From: Hygrocybe punicea
Lineage: Eukaryota > Basidiomycota > Agaricomycetes > Agaricales > Hygrophoraceae
Direction of reading: 5' to 3'
Length of the DNA stretch: 64,000 nt
Assembly (NCBI GenBank): GCA_963556145.1
Contig: OY744472.1
Location: 5,208,001 to 5,272,000 of the forward strand
Part shown: piece after piece, positions 58,658 through 64,000 of the stretch
Numbering within the stretch: the stretch's first letter is position 1
How the letters are laid out: every line of letters starts with the position of its first letter
Program-made: the position numbers and the translations under genes
Notes under the pieces: generated by a model
What the model saw: only the letters and a program-made list of their open reading frames with translations
What the model was told of the DNA's origin: nothing
The model's database searches: none

Positions 58658-59171
58658 CTACTTCTGCTCCGTCGGGTGGTAAGGCATTGGGTAGGCGGCT
58701 TGTTGAACTAGAGCCGGATTCATGTGTGGCGTGGGGACATTCACGCTGTAGTAGGGCATTGGGTAGGCGACTTGTTGAGTTGGAACCGGATTCATCTGCG
58801 GCATGGGCACCGCCGCAGCCCTAGCCCTATCCCTAGCACTAGCCCGAGCCCTAGCCCTAGTAACGCAGAAAACGGTCCAGAATATGATAAACAACACTGA
58901 ACCAACAGCTCCTCCTACGATAGCACCGATACTTATGCAAGCTGCTGAGCCTGAGCATAAATAGCCAGACGCTTCAAAACCAGTTTAGGTACGATCGTGG
59001 ATGGAGGGTCAAGGAATGCGTACGACAGCACCAAACATCATTTGGGCAAAGGTTGAAGCCATTAGAGCAATAAGGTTCGGAAAGGCTTCGCTCGGTGGAA
59101 CGAATGAGGAGCTGTTCAATTATCCTGCCGGACGACGGCAGAATTGGGAGGAGAAGCAGTAAAGCGAACAT
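58658..59171 (-). CDS. small secreted or single-pass membrane protein with Cys-rich head
   Basis: The protein starts MFALLLLLPILPSSGRII, a signal peptide. A Cys-containing segment follows (CSNGFNLCPNDVWCC), then across an intron CSGSAACISIGAIVGG, a membrane helix with LFIIFWTVFCV, and a basic RARARASARDRARA segment. The tail is Pro/Met/Tyr-rich with two near-repeats (AYPMPYYS, AYPMPYHP). The basic segment is coded by CCCTAG-type hexamers. The domain order resembles small fungal surface proteins with a Cys-rich head; function unknown. Confidence 0.6.
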
Positions 59172-59510
59172 GATGGGAACCTGACCTTTTGCTCTAATAT
59201 AGTAAATATTAGAACTCAGAACTGAGGTGTGCACGGCCTCGTGACGCGGCGTGAGCTAGCCGTGTCTCCCACCGTCACGATCCCAGGACTCTGGCTTGTC
59301 AAAAGTACACTCAAAGTCAACAATTTTTCTGACCGATTTTCTGGGTCACAATCTGACCCTAGTTTGTCCAAAAAAGGATCTTTTACCAGCCAGCAAGGCC
59401 TGGAACTGGCCAACACCCATGATGAGTAGTACTGTATCGGATTTGAGATCACTACATGAACAACAGTGGAGCATCAACGTAACAAACGACATAGAGGAAA
59501 TTGGGTTAGG

Positions 59511-60974
59511 TTAGGTGGTTGTATAATTCCCTGGGATCGGCATGCAGACGTTCAGTCATAGTCACAAGATGACAAAAAAAATGACCTACATATCTGGGCT
59601 TGCCAATCACCACTGCCCGTGGCTAAGATATTGCCCGCTGGACTGAGGTCAATCGAAATGACTGGCGTGACGAAACAAATCAATACTCTGTCAGGTTGCC
59701 AGATGAAAAAGTAGAGACATACCAGAGTTTTTGTGCCCTTGAAGCATGCACTGCACAATCGCTGTTCGTGAATCCCAAAACTGCACACTACGGTCTTTGG
59801 ACCCCGACACGACCCATTGACCATCGTGTGATACAGCCACGGAAAGAACGTAATCCTGTGACGAGAACACATCATGAGCCTTTAACAAGACAAAATCATA
59901 ACATGAAAACCAAAAGTTACTTTGTGCCCTGAAAAATTCATCGTGCACTGGCTCGCCTTATCGCCCTCCTTTCTCCCATTTGAGTCATCACCCGGTCCGT
60001 TGATAGCTCCATCCGCCCCCTCCATCCGCCCCTTCAACTCATTGACATCCCAATACTTCAAAGTTTTATCTAAACTCCCACTAACCAACCCCTTCCCATC
60101 GGGTGTAAACGCAACGCTATACACGCTGTCTCCATGGCCCCGAAGCCGCTCCACCAGGACACCCGTCTCGACATCCCATATACGTACAACAGTGTCGAGG
60201 CTCCCTGCGGCTACCAGCTGACCGTTGGGTGAGATCGCGACGGAGGTGACGCCAGCGTCATTGTTAAGCGAGTCTGGATCATTGATAGTGAGCACCGTTG
60301 AGCTACCATCGGCCATGTTCCAAATGCGAGCCGTTTTATCCCCCGAACCAGAGACTATCAAGTTCCCTTCACGAGAAAAGTCCAGAGAGTAAATTTCTTG
60401 ATGGTGGCCGTCAAAGAGAGTGCGGATGCGATTCGTCGCTATATCCCAGATCTATATACCATTTCAATAGAAGCTCGGACGTTGAGAATGAACGAGACCA
60501 AGTACTCTGATTTGTTTATCAGCGCCGGTGGCCAAAAGTTTTCCGTCCGGGCTGAAGCACACACTGCGAATGTACAGGTCACCAGTTTTATCGGCGGTCT
60601 CGTGAACCAAGACACTGTTTATGTTCATTGGTCAGTGGACCATACCGGAAATTATTCTGGTCATGGTACCGACCATGTTTTTACGCCCGTCTTAGTATCG
60701 TATATCTGAGCCGTGCGATTGCATCCTGTCGCGAGGTATTTTCCATCGGCAGAAAATCGAACACAGCATATCACGCTATAACGGCGACGGGATGTCATCA
60801 GAAATTGCGCGCTAGAAGAAATGATCCCCTTCTACAAGCACACCTTTCATGCAGAAGTGTATGGACCAACGTCACGTCCAGAACCCTCTTGACTTTGGGG
60901 TTAAACACCGCGAACCAATCACTACCCTCCTTCTTCAGCTCTGGTGGGACGGTGTGGGGATCAAGGTCACCCAT
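59511..60974 (-). CDS. TUP1: Tup1-like WD40 protein lacking the N-terminal half
   Basis: The minus-strand reading starts [20 protein letters not shown] and continues [14 protein letters not shown], a block that in Tup1 lies just before the beta-propeller. WD40 repeats follow with [112 protein letters not shown] and [19 protein letters not shown]. The stop is at 59511 after WELYNHLT. Several short introns are needed. Tup1 is a nuclear corepressor that tetramerises through an N-terminal coiled coil; that part and the Gln-rich linker are not found in the 100 bp upstream before AT-rich repeat DNA starts. It is either a truncated duplicate or has further exons beyond the 61093-61465 insertion. Confidence 0.75.
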
Positions 60975-61092
60975 TGACTATGGTAATCGAGAGTGATCTG
61001 CCTCAAACTCTAAGTTACGGAGTCATCACTGACTTTGAAGTAGGCCGAAGACAAAAAATAAATGTATTTTTATGTGTAACACAATTTCTAGG

Positions 61093-61465
61093 CACAGGGT
61101 GTGTAATGCAGTAAGTTATGTTGAATTTATTGGACAAGTATACTAAATATTGTTATCATATTGTTGCACATAGTATTCAAAGAGTATTCAAAACAATGAT
61201 TCAATATTTTGAGACAAAGTACATTACCAGTATAAAATGACACTTTTAGAGTACTGCTTCAATAACCAGACATTTACTGAAATTATTGAAGTAGTACTGT
61301 AAAATTGCCATTCAATACTGGTAATATACTTTGTTTCAAAATATTGACTCATCATTTTTAATACTCTTTGAATACTGTGTGCAACAATATGATAACAATA
61401 TTTAGTATACTTTTCTAATAAATTCAACATACTTCATTACATAGTATGCTACCATGCACCCTGTG
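61093..61465. mobile_element. 373-bp inverted-repeat MITE, AT-rich
   Basis: Ends CACAGGGTG and CACCCTGTG bound two imperfect inverted arms of about 150 bp, both containing AGTATACTAAATATTGTTAT and AAAGTA-TACCAGTA words. Flanks are agg on each side, a possible 3-bp duplication. No coding capacity. It lies directly upstream of the shortened Tup1-like gene. Confidence 0.75.
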
Positions 61466-61882
61466 AGGGTTTATGTACATGTTAAAAATTTGTAGAGCAG
61501 TGACAATATCCTACTAAGTAATGTCATAGAGAGCATGGTGAATATTCTAAAAATGTTTACAAACAATACATGGGTTGTCAGCATGAAGGGGAGAGACACA
61601 ATAGCAGAAGATGCATATGGAACATGAGAAAGGTTCAGGGAGGGTCAAGGGGGTGGCGGAACCCGAAAATCAGATATACCCTCATAATAATTTTTTCGGC
61701 CTTGTTGTGGCCCCCCCCCCCTTCTATACAAAATAGGCATATGTCAATGAATACACTACAAAAACAACTATTTTTGGCAAGGTTTGTCATTGCCATTTGC
61801 CTTGCAACTTGGACAACACCAGCTTTTGAGTGCAGATTGGTCCCATTGCATGCAGATACAGTGGAACTAAATGTAACTTGTG
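61466..61882. other. intergenic, no gene
   Basis: AT-rich DNA with a run of ten C near 61711. Nothing coding is supported. Confidence 0.5.
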
Positions 61883-64000
61883 TTAACAGAAATGGTGGTT
61901 GAGGCAAACTTGGCTTACCCAAACTGTCTCACAACCTGGGACTTTACAGTGCAAAACATCTCCTGCCTCAACTTCAGCAGCCGACACCTCCCTTCCACAT
62001 TCGCAGCCCTTGAGATCAATTACTCGCTTCCTTTGTACATGTTGTGGCCGTGTTGAAGCATCTGCAAGTGCTGGCAATGGCAGCTCCGAGGTTGCAAAGG
62101 CCTCTGTATTGGTTATGCCAGGGTGAGGTGTGGAAACTTGAGACATAGTCGCAGTAGGTTCTGAGGGTGGTGGTGCGTCTACAATTGTAGATGTAGTGGC
62201 TCGCGACACATTGATGGCCTCCAGAATCAAATCTGAAGCATTTATGACAGGTGATTCAGTAATCTCGTCACTGTTGTCACTTATCAGTCCATCTAAGTCT
62301 TCGGAGCCTGCATCAGAATCCAGCTCATGTGAGATTAATGTAGGTTCCGTGTCATTGTCGACATTCATGCGATATTAGCTCCATGCATCAGCCATCAAAA
62401 ATGAATTATTGTAAATCCTCTTACCGAAGAGCCAAACGTGAGCTGTGTGCCTCAGAGATTGGCAAAGGGAATTTTCTTGACTTCAAGTTACGTTGCTTTC
62501 GGATCTTCTTGAATTGAGATTTCCATGTCTTCATGAGCCCTTCCTTCTCAGAGTTGGAAACTTGAAATTGGAGCGGAAAATTGATCAACGTTAAGTTATG
62601 CCAGCTGCAAAAATGTGTATCAAGGTTGTATGACCAAATTGCAGGGCTGTTGACTGGGCACAAAGGACAAATGTGAGGAGCGTTCGAGCAGGGAGATAAG
62701 TCCGAAGAATTTGAAGCAATGGCATACTTGAAAGGCATCAAGTTGATGCAATTAGATTGGCTAAGATCTACACTATATCCTGCTGCTGATCCACGTCCTT
62801 TCTTGAGGAAAATCAGGCAGGCTGGAGCTGGCCACAAACACAGACCACAAAGCTCACGTGAGCGATCCAAAGAGGGATCATGGAGAAGATATGCGCCCAT
62901 ATGTTCCAGCACACGTTGCACCTTGGATCCTTGATTGAGTTGTGTTCATGGTCCACACTGGAAGCACATTGAATCTTCAAGGTTTTCGCCATTTACATTC
63001 AGAGCACAGGTAGCCAACTCCAGCTCACAAATGAAACATGCCTTGCCTGATTTCACATAAACTGATGCCGACTTCATAATTCAATGTGTCAAAACGTACC
63101 TGAACTCCGATATGGGAAGTATTCTGAGCGTCTCACTAGTGGAATTTGCTGAAGTTCCAGCAATGACAACTCTTGGTGAGGACTAGCGGCAATTGTAAGC
63201 AAGAAGGAGCTTGTAAAGAGATAGGTCAGTTTCCCTGGTGTTTGTATGGATACTGAGGGATTGATTGGCTGCACGAGTCTCCCAGGGACATCTTCGCAGA
63301 CCGTGTCCATGTTTGGGGACCAACTCCAATCATATTTTTGATCAGGGTCATTGTCAGTCGTGGCTCAAACAAGGTGAAGGATTTGAAAGTTGATTTTTGA
63401 TGTGCTGTCCACTAGAAGATGGAGTCCGATGTCTTGGAGGTTGTGTTCAGAGGCAAAATGGAGCCGGTTGACCTGTGCAATGGCCAGGAAAATCTGGTCC
63501 TCACAACGCACAAGGGTAGCAATAGGGTTTCCAATGCGAAGGCAGGGACCACCGAGTGGGCTGTCAAAGGAGATAATGTTGCAATCCAGAGACATTGCAC
63601 TGTTAAAACATGGCAGCTCCTGCACATGCTTCAGCCGATCCGTTGATGCACGATTGGTGCGATACATCATTCAATTTTGTAAGGCTTTTGGTTTAGTGGT
63701 TTTCTGTCCCTTGATGTAGATTTCTGCAGTCGTAGCACCACATGGACTTTCCTCAGCTATTGCATCCTCCATATTGCCTTGATGGGTATAAGAAGTCACC
63801 ACACAGTGATGACCTGGGTCTGGTTCTGCATGACCACTTATAGCAGGCTCAGAATGAGATTCCGATGCCGACAAACTGGCCAACTCGGAGCAGTCCATTT
63901 CTTCATCGAGATCGCGCTGATTGACCAGGATCTCAGCAAATGGCGAGAGGATATCCACACCCACTGTGTGAGAGAGCTGCTTGAGGGCTGCATCTGCATC
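61883..64000 (-). pseudogene. Agaricomycete zinc-binding protein family, decayed, 5' end outside window
   Basis: The minus-strand gene enters at the right edge. Blocks in order are RASTDRLKHVQEL, GNPIATLVRCEDQIFLAIAQVN, GRLVQPINPSVSIQTPGK, ACFICELELATCALN, RVLEHMGAYLLHDPS, CGLCLWPAPACLIFLKKG, CPLCPVNSPAIWSYNL and, after an intron, a C-terminal Cys module (GCECGREVSAAEV, CKVPGCETVWVSQ). I recognise the order from repeated Agaricomycete genes of unknown role; the Cys pairs suggest zinc binding. In-frame TGA at 63671, 63365 and 62946 (one C-to-T step from CGA each) break it. The family may belong to a mobile element, but no ends are in view. Confidence 0.6.

Noticed and set aside
58795..59520. 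Telomere or subtelomere signature
   Set aside because: CCCTAG hexamers and a short ggttaggttagg are too brief and lie in coding DNA.
6031..63673. TGA read as an amino acid (recoding or altered code)
   Set aside because: TGA ends several intact genes (GDSL esterase, long form 2), so it is a normal stop; CpG decay explains the in-frame cases.

Overview
The window comes from a filamentous fungus, most likely a mushroom-forming basidiomycete (Agaricomycetes). The signs are many short spliceosomal introns (about 40-60 bp, GT..AG), low gene density, and several protein families that I know mainly from Agaricomycete genomes: DUF6533, DUF6589, DUF6729, expanded RecQ and XPG families, and stalk-plus-single-membrane-helix proteins. 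Much of the window is transposon-derived. All family names come from reading the translations; no database search was run.

Left part (1-19 kb). Positions 1-5591 are the right part of a Tc1/mariner-like element (copy 1), which itself carries a hAT-like insertion at 3146-4396. A decayed pogo/Fot-like DDE transposase follows (5.7-8.2 kb), then an Agaricomycete gene of unknown function (8.46-11.37 kb). Next comes a 7.5-kb unit (11485-18963) bounded by near-identical 161-bp inverted repeats. It holds a RecQ-like helicase gene and a convergent DUF6589-like gene. I think it is an unusual, possibly undescribed, DNA transposon. Its helicase gene is broken by another hAT-like element with a perfect 8-bp target duplication.

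Middle part (19-44 kb). Two tandem DUF6533 membrane-protein genes (19.2-23.5 kb) lead to the first member of a paralogous family (23.9-25.3 kb) with a Ser/Thr stalk, one membrane helix and an Arg cluster. A large DUF6729 gene with a DDE-like core (25.9-32.5 kb, minus) follows, broken by two hAT-like elements, each with a perfect 8-bp duplication. Head-to-head with it lies an XPG/FEN1-type nuclease gene (32.8-41.45 kb, plus). Intron 1 of that gene holds a complete 6.7-kb Tc1/mariner-like element (copy 2) with TA duplication, about 610-bp inverted repeats, a DDE transposase, a second gene and a minisatellite. A Myb/SANT-like gene follows (41.8-43.8 kb).

Right part (44-64 kb). Four more members of the stalk-membrane-Arg family and one relic lie at 44.3-50.75 kb, all on the minus strand; each intact member has the same motif upstream. 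Then come an F-box-like gene, a secreted GDSL esterase, a small membrane protein, an N-terminally short Tup1-like WD40 gene, a 373-bp inverted-repeat element, and a decayed gene of another Agaricomycete family at the window edge.

Common thread. The transposon-type genes carry many in-frame TGA codons and, in the frames followed, no TAA or TAG. In the two Tc1/mariner copies two codons are reciprocally CGA in one copy and TGA in the other. This fits C-to-T change at CpG, as expected where repeats are methylated. Genes outside the repeats read open, and TGA is used as a normal stop.
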